Counted from the stretch's first letter, positions 1-8,766 are shown. The stretch is 33,463 nt of DNA from Pseudomonas veronii (GCF_001439695.1 NZ_JYLL01000050.1:1-33463); one strand, 5' to 3'. A program made the numbers and translations. The notes: generated from the letters alone by a model not told the origin.

Positions 1-127
1 TGTGGGACATGTACCTATGTAACTATCCACTGGGTAGGCTAGACAGCGGTGCAAGCCGGCTGTCCAGCACCCAGAAACGTAAAGGATGTCCCCGGTCTCG
101 TTTGTAAAGGATGTCTCCGTCTGTACA
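1..127. mobile_element. Probable terminus of an insertion sequence entering from the left
   Basis: No gene can be read here. The stretch holds a 12-bp direct repeat, GTAAAGGATGTC, at 79-90 and 104-115 (25-bp spacing), and ends with TGTACA at 122-127. Read on the minus strand it would be an element end starting TGTACAG and carrying repeated ACATCCTTTAC boxes. Multiple short terminal repeats and a 5'-TG start are typical of IS21-like and related (IS481/IS3) ends. The family assignment is inference, because no transposase lies inside the window. It abuts a REP sequence that lacks its usual outer half. Confidence 0.4.
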
Positions 128-146
128 GGGGCAAGCCCCCTCCCAC
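128..146. repeat. Truncated REP sequence
   Basis: GGGGCAAGCCCCCTCCCAC matches the REP type seen in full at 4127-4213 and 16625-16651. It lacks the preceding part of the palindrome because the sequence changes abruptly at 127/128, where the presumed insertion-sequence end begins. Confidence 0.55.
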
Positions 147-167
147 ATTGGGTTCGGTTTGATTCTG

Positions 168-1691
168 TTAGACGGTTTTGGACATTCGGCCGGCCAGCAG
201 CGCCCAGCCAAACAACACCAGGCACACCACGATCAGCGGCCACGAACGCCATTGCAGGTACGGCGTGAGGTTGTGCATCGGCACCACTTCGCCATAGAGG
301 ATGCCGCGCTCGAACTGCGGGATCTGCGCGGTGATCTGCCCATACGGATTGATCAGCCCGGTCACGCCGTTGTTGGTGGCGCGGATCATCCAGCGGCCGG
401 CTTCCAGCGCACGCATCTGCGCCATTTGCAGGTGCTGCAAGGGGCCGATGGAGGTGCCGAACCAGGTGTCGTTGCTGATGGTCAGCAGCAAGTCGCTCTG
501 GGCCGAGAGGCTGGCGGCGAATTCCGGGTAGACCACTTCATAGCAAATGAACGGCGCAATCTGATAGCCCTTGGCCTGTAGCATCGCCTGGTCGGACGGG
601 CCGCGGGCGAAGTCCGACATGGGCAGGTCGAAGAAGGCAATCAAGCCGCGCAGCATGTCCTGCAGCGGCACGTACTCGCCGAAGGGCACCAGCTTCTGCT
701 TGAGGTAGGTGCCGTCACCTTCGCCCACGACGGTGATGCCGTTGTAGTAGCGCTTCTGGTGATGCACTTCCTGGCGAATCGGCACGCCGGTAATCAGCGC
801 GGTGTGCCGTTCGGCGGCGAACTTGCCCATCATCCCGAGGTAGCCCTCGACGGACTCCTTGAGCACCGGCACGGCCGTTTCCGGCCATATCAGCAGGTCG
901 ACCCGCTTGGAGCTGAAGCTCATGTCGCGGTACAGCGCCAGTTGTGCATTGAGCTGCTCGGGGTCCCACTTCATGCTTTGTTCGACGTTACCCTGGATCG
1001 CCGCCACGCTCAGCGGGTCGCCGGACGGTGAGGTCCAGGCGTGATGCTTGAGGGCCAGGCCGATGGCCCAGGGCGCCACCAGCAGCAACAGGCCAGCGCC
1101 GATGAAGGCGTTGCGCTGGGTCGCCAGCAGGCGCGGCAGGTTGCACAGCAGGGCGGCGGTCAGGGCCAGGGCGAAGGAAATCAGCCACATCCCACCCAGC
1201 GGCGCGAGGCCGGTGAGGGGGCCGTCAAGTTGGCTGTAACCGGAGTACAACCAGGGAAAACCGGTCAGGAACCAGCCCCGGAACGCTTCCTGGCCGACCC
1301 ACAGCGCCGCAAACGTCAGGGCATCGGCCAGTGGCGCTTCATTGCGCCGCAGCCAGCGCGCCCACAACCAGGCGGGCAGGGCGAAGAACAAGGCAATGGC
1401 GGCGGTGAACGCCAGCATCAGCAAGCCAGCCAGCAACACCGAAGCGCCGCCGAAGTGGTGGATGCTGTAGTAGATCCAGCTGGTGCCGGCGCCAAACAGG
1501 CCGAAACCGAAACACCAGCCACGGCCGAGGGCCTGGCGTGGGGACAACTCGCGCAGCCCGATATAGAACAATCCGGCCGCGACCAGCGCAAGCGGCCACA
1601 GATCGAATGGCGCCAGCGCCAGGGTGGTGATGGCGCCAGCCACCACGGCCAACAAGTTGCCGGGCCAGCCGGGAGCGATGAAACGGCGCAT
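168..1691 (-). CDS. lnt: Apolipoprotein N-acyltransferase
   Basis: Transfers the third acyl chain to the N-terminal cysteine of apolipoproteins, the last step of lipoprotein maturation, in the inner membrane with its active site on the periplasmic side. The 507-aa product (about 512 in E. coli) begins with a hydrophobic multi-span domain (about residues 10-215), followed by a nitrilase-type domain. The catalytic triad is visible: Glu271 in LLIWPETAVP, Lys331 in YLKQKLVPFGEY and Cys383 in APFICYEVVYPEF. It starts 8 bases after the corC stop and is the last gene of the ybeZ-ybeY-corC-lnt operon, the same order as in E. coli. Downstream there is only a REP remnant and an apparent insertion-sequence end. 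Confidence 0.97.
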   Translation of the reverse strand: MRRFIAPGWPGNLLAVVAGAITTLALAPFDLWPLALVAAGLFYIGLRELSPRQALGRGWCFGFGLFGAGTSWIYYSIHHFGGASVLLAGLLMLAFTAAIALFFALPAWLWARWLRRNEAPLADALTFAALWVGQEAFRGWFLTGFPWLYSGYSQLDGPLTGLAPLGGMWLISFALALTAALLCNLPRLLATQRNAFIGAGLLLLVAPWAIGLALKHHAWTSPSGDPLSVAAIQGNVEQSMKWDPEQLNAQLALYRDMSFSSKRVDLLIWPETAVPVLKESVEGYLGMMGKFAAERHTALITGVPIRQEVHHQKRYYNGITVVGEGDGTYLKQKLVPFGEYVPLQDMLRGLIAFFDLPMSDFARGPSDQAMLQAKGYQIAPFICYEVVYPEFAASLSAQSDLLLTISNDTWFGTSIGPLQHLQMAQMRALEAGRWMIRATNNGVTGLINPYGQITAQIPQFERGILYGEVVPMHNLTPYLQWRSWPLIVVCLVLFGWALLAGRMSKTV

Positions 1692-1699
1692 GTCAGTCC

Positions 1700-2539
1700 T
1701 TAACGGGCAATAGGTGTCAGGCGAATCAGATGAATCCGGCGGCTATCGGCATTCAGGATGCGGAAGCGATAAGCGCCGATCTCGGTGGTCTCGTTACGCT
1801 TGGGCAAGTGCCCGAACGCACTCATCACCAGGCCGCCGACGGTGTCGAACTCGTCGTCGGAAAATTCGCTGTCGAAGAACTCGTTGAAGTTCTCGATCGG
1901 CGTCAACGCCTTGATCAGGAAGTCACCGCTCGGCAGCGGCTTGATGTAGCTGTCTTCTTCGACGTCGTGCTCGTCTTCGATATCGCCGACGATCTGTTCC
2001 AGCACGTCTTCGATGGTCACCAGGCCGGCGACGCCGCCGTATTCGTCAATCACGATGGCCATGTGGTTGTGGTTGGCGCGAAACTCGCGCAGCAGCACAT
2101 TCAGGCGCTTGGATTCGGGGACGAAGGTGGCCGGACGCAGCAGGTCCTTGATGTTGAAGCTGTCGCCGTTCTCCTTGAGGATCAGCGGCAGCAAGTCCTT
2201 GGCCAACAGGACACCCATGACGTCGTCATGGCTTTCGCCGATCACCGGGTAGCGCGAGTGCGCCGAGTCGATCACGGCCGGGAGGAATTCCCGTGGGGTC
2301 TGGGGCGCCTTGATGCTGATCATCTGCGAACGCGGGACCATGATGTCCCGAACTTGCAGGTCAGCCACCTGGATGGCGCCTTCGACGATGGCCAGCGCTT
2401 CGCTGTCCAGCAACTTGTTCTGATGGGCCTCGCGCAGCAGCTCCAGCAGCTCCTGGCGGTTTTTCGGCTCGTGGGCAAAAGCCTGGGTCAGTTTACCCAG
2501 CCATGACTTTTGCCCGTTGCTCGATCGGTCTTCGCTCAT
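1700..2539 (-). CDS. corC: CorC/HlyC-family CBS-domain protein (YbeX type)
   Basis: 279-aa cytoplasmic protein. It has an N-terminal segment (about 1-65), two CBS domains (about 68-190) containing VRDIMVPRSQM and DEYGGVAGLVTIEDVLEQIVGDI, and a C-terminal CorC_HlyC (transporter-associated) domain from about 205. The membrane DUF21 part found in larger relatives is absent, as is normal for YbeX/CorC. The family has been linked to Mg2+/Co2+ efflux and, more recently, to ribosome metabolism. The exact biochemical role is unsettled. It lies between ybeY and lnt in the conserved operon. Confidence 0.93.
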   Translation of the reverse strand: MSEDRSSNGQKSWLGKLTQAFAHEPKNRQELLELLREAHQNKLLDSEALAIVEGAIQVADLQVRDIMVPRSQMISIKAPQTPREFLPAVIDSAHSRYPVIGESHDDVMGVLLAKDLLPLILKENGDSFNIKDLLRPATFVPESKRLNVLLREFRANHNHMAIVIDEYGGVAGLVTIEDVLEQIVGDIEDEHDVEEDSYIKPLPSGDFLIKALTPIENFNEFFDSEFSDDEFDTVGGLVMSAFGHLPKRNETTEIGAYRFRILNADSRRIHLIRLTPIAR

Positions 2540-2581
2540 AGCGATTACTCTAAATCCTTTGATGTTTCAGTTGAGTGTTGA

Positions 2582-3040
2582 TCAGTTTTCGTCATCTGCA
2601 TACGGATCAGGGTGACCCAATTCTGCAAGCAACGATCGTTCCAGTGCTTCCATTTCTTCGGCTTCGTCATCGTCTATATGGTCGTAACCCAACAGATGCA
2701 AGCAGCCGTGGATGACCAGATGAGCCCAATGGGCTTCAAGGGCCTTGCCTTGTTCCTGCGCCTCACGCTCGACGACTTCGACGCAGATCACCAGGTCGCC
2801 CAGCAACGGGATATCCAGCAGTTCGTCGGGTACGTCGGCGGGGAAGGACAGCACGTTGGTCGCGTAATCCTTCTGGCGCCAGGTGTGATTCAGTTCGCGG
2901 CCTTCGGGTTCGTCCACCAGGCGGATGGTCAGCTCCGAGTCGGCGGTGCGCTGGCGTAGGGCCAGGGCGCACCATTGACGGAACTGCTCTTCACTGGGGG
3001 CGGGCGCGTCGGTTGCCAGTTGCAGGTCAAGCTCAAGCAT
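2582..3040 (-). CDS. ybeY: Endoribonuclease YbeY (rRNA maturation factor)
   Basis: Single-strand endoribonuclease needed for 16S rRNA 3'-end maturation and 70S ribosome quality control. The zinc-binding signature H-x3-H-x5-H is seen in HLVIHGCLHLLGYDH near residues 116-130. A longer reading to 3103 is possible, but the family start is MLELDLQL at 3040, giving 152 aa. That start overlaps the ybeZ stop by 8 bases (ATGCTTGA on the minus strand), so translation is likely coupled to the upstream ATPase gene, its usual functional partner. Confidence 0.95.
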   Translation of the reverse strand: MLELDLQLATDAPAPSEEQFRQWCALALRQRTADSELTIRLVDEPEGRELNHTWRQKDYATNVLSFPADVPDELLDIPLLGDLVICVEVVEREAQEQGKALEAHWAHLVIHGCLHLLGYDHIDDDEAEEMEALERSLLAELGHPDPYADDEN

Positions 3041-4034
3041 CGCGGCGGGTGTCCTTGGCCGGGGCGTCGTCGCGGTGCTCGAAGCGCTCGTAGGCTTCGA
3101 CAATGCGCTGGACCAGCGGGTGGCGGACGACGTCCTTGGGCATGAAGTGCGTGAAGCTGATCCCCGGCACGTCTTTGAGCACCTCGATCACCTGGGCCAG
3201 GCCCGACTTGGTGCCCTTGGGCAGGTCGACCTGGGTGACGTCGCCGGTGATCACGGCGGTGGAGCCGAAACCGATGCGGGTGAGGAACATTTTCATCTGT
3301 TCGACGGTGGTGTTCTGGCTTTCGTCGAGAATGATGAAGCTGTTGTTCAGCGTCCGGCCGCGCATGTAGGCCAGCGGGGCGATCTCGATCACCTGGCGCT
3401 CGATGAGCTTGGCCACGTATTCAAAGCCGAGCATCTCGTAGAGCGCGTCGTAGAGCGGGCGCAGGTACGGGTCGATTTTCTGTGCCAGGTCGCCGGGCAG
3501 GAAGCCGAGCTTTTCGCCGGCCTCGACCGCCGGGCGTACCAGCAGGATGCGGCGCACTTGCTCGCGCTCCAGGGCGTCGACGGCACAGGCCACGGCCAGG
3601 TAGGTCTTGCCGGTACCGGCGGGGCCGATGCCGAAGTTGATATCGTTACCGAGGATTTCTTTGACGTAGCGCTGCTGATTCAAGCCGCGTGGGCGAATCA
3701 TGCCCTTTTTGGTGCGCAAGGCCACGCTGGCTTCGGCCACCGGGTTGTTGGCCAGGTCTTCCACGGCCGATTCCTGCAGGTACAGGTGGACCGTTTCCGG
3801 CGACAGCTCACTACCCTTGGTTTCGCGGTAGAGGCGGCGGAGCAGGTTTTCTGCAGACGTGGTGTGCTGGGGTTCACCAATCAGCTCGAATTGATTGCCG
3901 CGGTTGCGGATCTCGATGCTCAGGCGTTGTTCGATCAGGCGCAGGTGCTCGTCGAACTGTCCGCACAAATTGGCGAAACGGCGAGCCTCAAACGGCTCGA
4001 GGAGAAAACGATGGGGTTCGATGGGTGCGTTCAA
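3033..4034 (-). CDS. ybeZ: PhoH-family ATPase (YbeZ)
   Basis: PhoH-like P-loop ATPase, thought to work with YbeY in RNA metabolism. Walker A is GPAGTGKTYLA and Walker B is FIILDESQN. The frame is open up to 4271, but that extension translates the upstream REPIN and is not coding-like. The family N-terminus is (M)NAPIEPHRFLLEPFEARR, which places the start at the TTG at 4034 and gives 333 aa. This is a non-ATG start: no ATG sits in frame near the conserved N-terminus. It opens the ybeZ-ybeY-corC-lnt operon. Confidence 0.93.
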   Translation of the reverse strand: MNAPIEPHRFLLEPFEARRFANLCGQFDEHLRLIEQRLSIEIRNRGNQFELIGEPQHTTSAENLLRRLYRETKGSELSPETVHLYLQESAVEDLANNPVAEASVALRTKKGMIRPRGLNQQRYVKEILGNDINFGIGPAGTGKTYLAVACAVDALEREQVRRILLVRPAVEAGEKLGFLPGDLAQKIDPYLRPLYDALYEMLGFEYVAKLIERQVIEIAPLAYMRGRTLNNSFIILDESQNTTVEQMKMFLTRIGFGSTAVITGDVTQVDLPKGTKSGLAQVIEVLKDVPGISFTHFMPKDVVRHPLVQRIVEAYERFEHRDDAPAKDTRRDA

Positions 4035-4126
4035 GGTCGCTTTTAGCCGCCCTTTGGCTGTTGAGGTGAAAGAGAGGATAACGCCACGCGCCAGTGTGCG
4101 AAAGCACTTATCCAACCCGATCCAGT

Positions 4127-4213
4127 GTGGGAGGGAGCTTGCCCCCGATAGCGGAGTGTCAGGCAGCTCATGTGCTGCTGATGTACCGCAATCGGGGGCA
4201 AGCCCCCTCGCAC
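4127..4213. repeat. REPIN (inverted pair of REP sequences)
   Basis: Left arm GTGGGAGGGAGCTTGCCCCCGA and right arm TCGGGGGCAAGCCCCCTCGCAC form a near-perfect inverted pair around a loop of roughly 40 bases. It lies in the miaB-ybeZ gap. REP doublets of this kind are dispersed through fluorescent Pseudomonas genomes and are mobilised by RAYT transposases. No RAYT gene is in this window. Confidence 0.85.
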
Positions 4214-4218
4214 ATTTA

Positions 4219-5544
4219 TTACACCAGAGAGCCGCGCAACGAGTGCGGTTGCGCCGCATCGATGTGGACATCGGCGAACTGGCCGATCAGGGTCGGGTTG
4301 TCGCAACGGAAGTTGACGATGCGGTTGTTCTCGGTGCGCCCTTGCAGTTCGCCCGGGTCTTTTTTCGAGTAGTCGGTGACCAGGATGCGCTGGGTGGACC
4401 CGACCATTTGTCGACTGATCTCGAACCCCTGCTGGTTCAGGCGATGTTGCAGGGCGTTCAGGCGCTCTTTTTTCAGCTCTTCCGGGGTCTCGTCCAGCAG
4501 GTCGGCGGCAGGCGTGCCGGGGCGCTGGCTGTAGACAAACGAGTAGGAAAAGTCGAAACCGACGTCTTCAATCAGCTTCATGGTCTGCTGGAAGTCTTTC
4601 TCGGTCTCGCCGGGGAAGCCGACGATAAAGTCCGAACTGATGCAGATGCCCGGCACTGCCGCGCGTAACTTGCGCAGTTTGGATTTGTATTCCAGGGCGG
4701 TGTGGTTGCGTTTCATCGCCGACAGGATGCGGTCCGAACCCGATTGCACCGGCAAGTGCAGGTGCTTGACCAGCTCCGGCACTTCGGCGTGGGCCTGGAT
4801 CAGGCTGTCGGAGAACTCCAGCGGGTGCGAGGTGGTGTAGCGAATGCGCTCGATGCCATCCACCGCGGCGACAACCCGGATCAGCTCCGCGAGGTCGGCC
4901 AGGCGCCCGTCGTGGGTCTGGCCGCGATAGCCGTTGACGTTCTGGCCCAGCAGGGTCACTTCACGTACGCCGTTTTCGGCCAGGTGGATGATTTCTGACA
5001 TTACATCGTCAAACGGCCGGCTGACTTCTTCACCACGGGTGTAGGGCACCACGCAGAAGGTGCAGTACTTGCTGCAACCTTCCATCACCGACACGTAGGC
5101 GCTCGGCCCATCGATGCGCGGCTCGGGCAGATGGTCGAATTTTTCGATTTCCGGGAACGAGACGTCGACCTGGGGCAGCTTGGTGAGGCGTGCGGCGTCG
5201 ATCATTTCCGGCAGGCGGTGCAAGGTTTGCGGGCCGAAGACCACATCCACGTAGGGCGCGCGGTCGCGGATGGCTGCGCCTTCCTGGCTGGCGACGCAGC
5301 CGCCGACGGCAATCACCATCTCCGGGTTGGCCAGTTTCAATTCACGCCAGCGGCCCAGCTGCGAATACACGCGGTCCTGTGCCCGTTCGCGGATCGAGCA
5401 GGTATTGAGCAGGATTACGTCGGCATCTTCGGCGCGGGCGGTGACTTCCAGGGCCTGATGTTCACCCAGCAGATCGACCATGCGCGAGCTGTCGTACTCG
5501 TTCATCTGGCAACCGTGGGTTTCAATGTAGAGCTTCTTGGCCAT
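4219..5544 (-). CDS. miaB: tRNA-2-methylthio-N6-dimethylallyladenosine synthase
   Basis: Radical SAM methylthiotransferase that converts i6A37 to ms2i6A37 in tRNAs reading UNN codons. With the ATG at 5544 the product has 441 aa. The auxiliary cluster cysteines fall at Cys12 (ETHGCQMNE), Cys49 (LLNTCSIRE) and Cys83 (VGGCVAS). The radical SAM CxxxCxxC motif is Cys157/161/164 (CSKYCTFC), the same numbering as E. coli. A TRAM domain ends the protein. A TTG four codons upstream is the only other plausible start. The ybeZ operon lies downstream across a REPIN. Confidence 0.97.
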   Translation of the reverse strand: MAKKLYIETHGCQMNEYDSSRMVDLLGEHQALEVTARAEDADVILLNTCSIRERAQDRVYSQLGRWRELKLANPEMVIAVGGCVASQEGAAIRDRAPYVDVVFGPQTLHRLPEMIDAARLTKLPQVDVSFPEIEKFDHLPEPRIDGPSAYVSVMEGCSKYCTFCVVPYTRGEEVSRPFDDVMSEIIHLAENGVREVTLLGQNVNGYRGQTHDGRLADLAELIRVVAAVDGIERIRYTTSHPLEFSDSLIQAHAEVPELVKHLHLPVQSGSDRILSAMKRNHTALEYKSKLRKLRAAVPGICISSDFIVGFPGETEKDFQQTMKLIEDVGFDFSYSFVYSQRPGTPAADLLDETPEELKKERLNALQHRLNQQGFEISRQMVGSTQRILVTDYSKKDPGELQGRTENNRIVNFRCDNPTLIGQFADVHIDAAQPHSLRGSLV

Positions 5545-5576
5545 GGGAATCGTCAACTGGTGGTAAAGAACCGCGC

Positions 5577-5610
5577 ATTATAGGGGTCATGTCCATCGGT
5601 TCCTAGCACT
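5577..5610 (-). promoter_or_regulatory. Possible miaB promoter (-10 box)
   Basis: On the minus strand a consensus TATAAT (5582-5577) lies about 33 bases upstream of the miaB ATG. The -35 position at normal spacing (TAGGAA) is a poor match. A separate TATAGT on the plus strand at 5629-5634 could serve the divergent DUF1820 gene. Confidence 0.35.
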
Positions 5611-5675
5611 GTGCATCGGGTGCCATGCTATAGTTCGCGCCCTCTTTTATATCCCCGATGTGTTCCCCGCCCACC

Positions 5676-6002
5676 ATGACCAAACGTGAAGCTCCAATCT
5701 ATAAGGTGATTTTCCTCAACCAGGGCCAGGTGTTCGAAATGTACGCCAAGCAGATCTATCAAAGTGATCTGTGGGGCTTCCTGGAAGTGGAAGAGTTCGT
5801 CTTTGGCGAGCGCACACAGCTGGTCGTCGACCCGGGCGAGGAAAAACTCAAGGCCCAGTTCGAAGGCGTGGTGCGCAGTTTTGTGCCGATGCATTCGATC
5901 GTGCGTATCGATGAAGTCGAGCGCCTGGGCACGCCGAAGATCAGCGAAGCGCGTGGCACGAGCAATGTCATGCCGTTTCCGATGCCGATGCCAGAGAAGT
6001 AG
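5676..6002 (+). CDS. DUF1820 family protein
   Basis: Small soluble protein (108 aa) of a family widespread in Pseudomonas and other gammaproteobacteria, without known function. Recognisable features are MTKREAPIYKVIFLNQGQ at the N-terminus and the WGFLEVEEFVFGE segment. The C-terminus is proline and methionine rich (PFPMPMPEK). An earlier ATG at 5658 would add six residues (MCSPPT) unlike the family start, so 5676 was chosen. It is divergent from miaB. Confidence 0.85.
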   Translation: MTKREAPIYKVIFLNQGQVFEMYAKQIYQSDLWGFLEVEEFVFGERTQLVVDPGEEKLKAQFEGVVRSFVPMHSIVRIDEVERLGTPKISEARGTSNVMPFPMPMPEK

Positions 6003-6012
6003 GGCGTTTGTA

Positions 6013-6034
6013 GCGAGGGCGCTGGCTCCCTCGT
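6013..6034. terminator. Hairpin between convergent genes
   Basis: The inverted repeat CGAGGG (6014-6019) / CCCTCG (6028-6033) lies just after the DUF1820 stop and before the end of the convergent Sel1 gene. There is no clear T-tract on either side. It may be a weak bidirectional terminator or a decayed REP. Confidence 0.35.
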
Positions 6035-6044
6035 CACCGGTCGA

Positions 6045-6599
6045 TCAGGGCAGGGGCGAGAACGGTGAGCGCCCATCCGCACTCTGCAGTTCCTGCAGAT
6101 AATTGCGGAAGATCTGGCCCAGCACCTGGGTCGCCAGTTCCAGTTCATCGCGCTGCATGTGTTCGGCAACTTCGTCGGCGGTGTCCAGTGCGTCTTCGGC
6201 GCCGTTGACCGCGGCCATTTTCAGCACGATATACGCCTGGACGTTATTGGCCGGCACCCCTTCGCCTTTGAAGAACATGGTGCCCAGCTGGAATTGCGCC
6301 TGGGCGTGGCCCTGCAGCGAGGCTTTTTCGAAGTAGTTCAACGCTTTGTTGAGGTCGCGCGCGGGGTTCTTGCCGTCGTGGTAGTACTCGCCCAACTCGT
6401 ATTGCGCCTGCGCATCCCCGCCGTCGGCCTGTTTCTGGCACGCGCTCAGGGCTTCGGCCTGGCTGTCTGGCTGGGTATTGAGGGTGCAACGACCCATCGC
6501 TGGGATTAACAACGAGTTGCCGCCTGCTTGTGCATGTGCCAGCAGCGGCTGAAGGAGCAACAGGCAGCCCAGGACCAGGGTGCGGCCGGTGCGTTTCAT
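6045..6599 (-). CDS. Secreted Sel1-repeat (TPR-like) protein
   Basis: 184 aa from the ATG at 6599, which is preceded by a good ribosome binding site (AGAGGTAAG). The N-terminus is a signal peptide (MKRTGRTLVLGCLLLLQPLLA, cut near AHAQA), so the protein is probably periplasmic. Two Sel1-like repeats follow, seen as DAQAQYELGEYYHDG and HAQAQFQLGTMFFKGEG, each with the following Ala/Leu-rich helix. Such proteins usually act as protein-interaction scaffolds; the partner is unknown. The first 16 residues of the longer frame to 6647 are not needed. Confidence 0.85.
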   Translation of the reverse strand: MKRTGRTLVLGCLLLLQPLLAHAQAGGNSLLIPAMGRCTLNTQPDSQAEALSACQKQADGGDAQAQYELGEYYHDGKNPARDLNKALNYFEKASLQGHAQAQFQLGTMFFKGEGVPANNVQAYIVLKMAAVNGAEDALDTADEVAEHMQRDELELATQVLGQIFRNYLQELQSADGRSPFSPLP

Positions 6600-6784
6600 G
6601 GGAATCGACTTACCTCTGACGGGGCACGCGGACCCTCGGGGGTCCAATAAGCGCGCATTATGAAATAAGCAGACCTCTGCTTACAAAGTCTTTACTCGTT
6701 TTTCTGCCGGTTGGGCAAGTTATCTGCCGGATTGCAGGTGATTTCTCGAGAAAACCAGGAAAAGTCTGTAAGCAAAGTAGCAAA

Positions 6785-6811
6785 TCTGACGCCGCCGGGG
6801 GCGACGTCAGA
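6785..6811 (-). terminator. Terminator of the thiD-thiE-hemL operon
   Basis: The inverted repeat TCTGACGCCGCC / GGCGACGTCAGA has a 12-bp stem with one G-U pair. It begins 13 bases beyond the hemL stop on the minus strand and is followed by a moderately T-rich stretch. Confidence 0.65.
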
Positions 6812-6823
6812 ATGCTGTGCCGG

Positions 6824-8107
6824 TTATTTCAGGGCGGCGAAGGCGCGCTCGGCAGCATCCAGGGTCAGTTTCAACTCGGCGTCGCCATGGGCGATCGAGG
6901 TGAAGCCGGCTTCAAAGGCGCTCGGTGCCAGGTACACGCCGCCGTCCAGCATCAGGTGGAAGAAGCGCTTGAACAGGCCTGCGTCGCTGCCCATCACGTC
7001 CTCAAAGGTGACGATATCGTCGGCGCCGCTGAAATACAGGCCGAACATGCCGCCTGCTTGCGTGGTGACAAACGGAATGCCGGCGGCATCGGCGCGCTGT
7101 TGCAGGCCGTCGAGCAGGCGGGAGGTGTAGTCGGTCAGCTCGGCATGGAAGCCCGGGCGGCTGATCAGGCGCAGAGTGGTCAGGCCGGCGGCCATGGCCA
7201 GCGGGTTACCGGACAGGGTGCCCGCCTGGTACACCGGGCCCAGCGGCGCGATGTATTGCATGATTTCGCGCTTGCCGCCGAAGCAGCCCACCGGCATGCC
7301 GCCACCGATGATCTTGCCGAAGGTGCTCAGGTCCGGCGTTACGCCGTAATGCGCCTGGGCGCCACCGAGGGCCACGCGGAAGCCGGTCATCACTTCGTCG
7401 AAAATCAGCACCACGCCATGCTTGTCGCACTGTGCGCGCAGGCCTTCGAGGAAGCCCGGGGCCGGCGGTACGCAGTTCATGTTGCCAGCGACCGGCTCGA
7501 CGATGATGCACGCCACCTCCTGGCCCACTTCATTGAGCATCTGCTCGACGGCGGCGATGTTGTTGAACGGCAGGGTCAGGGTGTGTTTGGCGAAGTCTGC
7601 TGGCACACCGGCCGAACTTGGCACGCCCTGGGTCAGCGCGCCGGACCCGGCCTTGACCAGCAGGCTGTCGGAGTGACCGTGGTAGCAGCCTTCGAACTTG
7701 ATGATGCTGTCGCGGCCGGTGAAACCGCGGGCCAGGCGAATCGCGCTCATGGTGGCTTCGGTGCCGGAGCTGACCATCCGCACCATCTCCATCGACGGTA
7801 CGATCGAGCAGACCAGATCGGCCATCTCGGTTTCCATCGAGGTCGGGGCGCCGTAGGACAGACCGTGTTGCAACTGCTGGCGCACGGCGTCGAGTACGTC
7901 CGGGTGGCTGTGGCCGAGGATCATCGGGCCCCAGGAACCGACGTAGTCCACATAGCGCTTGTCGTCTTCGTCGGTGACGTAGGCGCCTTCGGCATGCTTG
8001 AAGAACAGCGGCGTGCCGCCGACGCTCTTGAACGCACGCACGGGGGAGTTCACACCGCCGGGGATGTGTTTCTGGGCATCGGCAAACAGGGTTTCGGAAC
8101 GGGACAT
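6824..8107 (-). CDS. hemL: Glutamate-1-semialdehyde 2,1-aminomutase
   Basis: PLP enzyme that turns glutamate-1-semialdehyde into 5-aminolevulinate in the C5 route to haem. It has 427 aa, the usual length. The PLP lysine is Lys265 in STFGKIIGGGMPVG, matching the family numbering. The cofactor and substrate segments SSGTEATMSAIRLARG and LIFDEVMTGFR are intact. The gene begins 11 bases after the thiE stop, so it is probably the last gene of a thiD-thiE-hemL transcript, a common arrangement in Pseudomonas. Confidence 0.98.
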   Translation of the reverse strand: MSRSETLFADAQKHIPGGVNSPVRAFKSVGGTPLFFKHAEGAYVTDEDDKRYVDYVGSWGPMILGHSHPDVLDAVRQQLQHGLSYGAPTSMETEMADLVCSIVPSMEMVRMVSSGTEATMSAIRLARGFTGRDSIIKFEGCYHGHSDSLLVKAGSGALTQGVPSSAGVPADFAKHTLTLPFNNIAAVEQMLNEVGQEVACIIVEPVAGNMNCVPPAPGFLEGLRAQCDKHGVVLIFDEVMTGFRVALGGAQAHYGVTPDLSTFGKIIGGGMPVGCFGGKREIMQYIAPLGPVYQAGTLSGNPLAMAAGLTTLRLISRPGFHAELTDYTSRLLDGLQQRADAAGIPFVTTQAGGMFGLYFSGADDIVTFEDVMGSDAGLFKRFFHLMLDGGVYLAPSAFEAGFTSIAHGDAELKLTLDAAERAFAALK

Positions 8108-8118
8108 GATCGGGCTCT

Positions 8119-8748
8119 CTAAACTGAAGATTTAAGAAGATCGTTGAAAGCGCGGGCGCGGCGCGTGACTTCCTGGGTGCTGTCGGCACCAAACAGGCCG
8201 TGTACCACGGCGAGCAAGTCGGCCCCGTGGGCCACCAGCGGTTCGGCATTCTCCAGGGTGACGCCGCCTATCACGCAGATCGGCAACTGCAGGCGCGCGC
8301 GGGCCTGGGCCAGCATTTCGAGGCTGGCGGCGGGGGCGCCGGGCTTGGTGCTGGAGTTGAAGAAGCGGCCGAAGGCGACGTAGCTGGCGCCTTCTTTCGC
8401 GGCCTGTTCGGCCAGTTCGATCTGGCTGTGGCAGGTGGCGCCGATGATCGCCTTGGAGCCCAGCAACGCACGGGCCGTGGTCAGGGGACCATCGGTCTGG
8501 CCCAGGTGAACGCCGACGCCCAGGCGCGCGGCCAGTTCGGCGTCATCGTTGATGATCAGTTGGGTCTTGTAGCGCGAGCACAATTCGCGCAGTTTTTCCG
8601 CTTCACGCAGGCGCCGGGCCTCGTCGCTGCTTTTGTCACGGTACTGCAGCAGGGTCACGCCGCCATCCAGCGCCGCTTCGACGTAGGCGAGGAATTTGCC
8701 GGCCAATAATTGGCTGTCGGTAATGGCATAAAGGCCACGTAGTTTCAT
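8119..8748 (-). CDS. thiE: Thiamine-phosphate synthase
   Basis: Joins HMP pyrophosphate and the thiazole phosphate to give thiamine phosphate. It is a 209-aa TIM-barrel protein starting MKLRGLYAITDSQ. Family motifs include LLQYRDKSS (pyrophosphate binding), IINDDAELA, GVHLGQTD and the C-terminal phosphate loop VIGGVTLENA. It lies 18 bases after thiD and 11 bases before hemL on the same strand. Confidence 0.97.
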   Translation of the reverse strand: MKLRGLYAITDSQLLAGKFLAYVEAALDGGVTLLQYRDKSSDEARRLREAEKLRELCSRYKTQLIINDDAELAARLGVGVHLGQTDGPLTTARALLGSKAIIGATCHSQIELAEQAAKEGASYVAFGRFFNSSTKPGAPAASLEMLAQARARLQLPICVIGGVTLENAEPLVAHGADLLAVVHGLFGADSTQEVTRRARAFNDLLKSSV

Positions 8749-8766
8749 CGGGCAGGCCTCTTGGTG

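Noticed and set aside
4035..4271. N-terminal extension of the YbeZ reading frame to 4271
   Set aside because: It translates the REPIN and ends in sequence unlike the family. The conserved N-terminus begins at the TTG at 4034.
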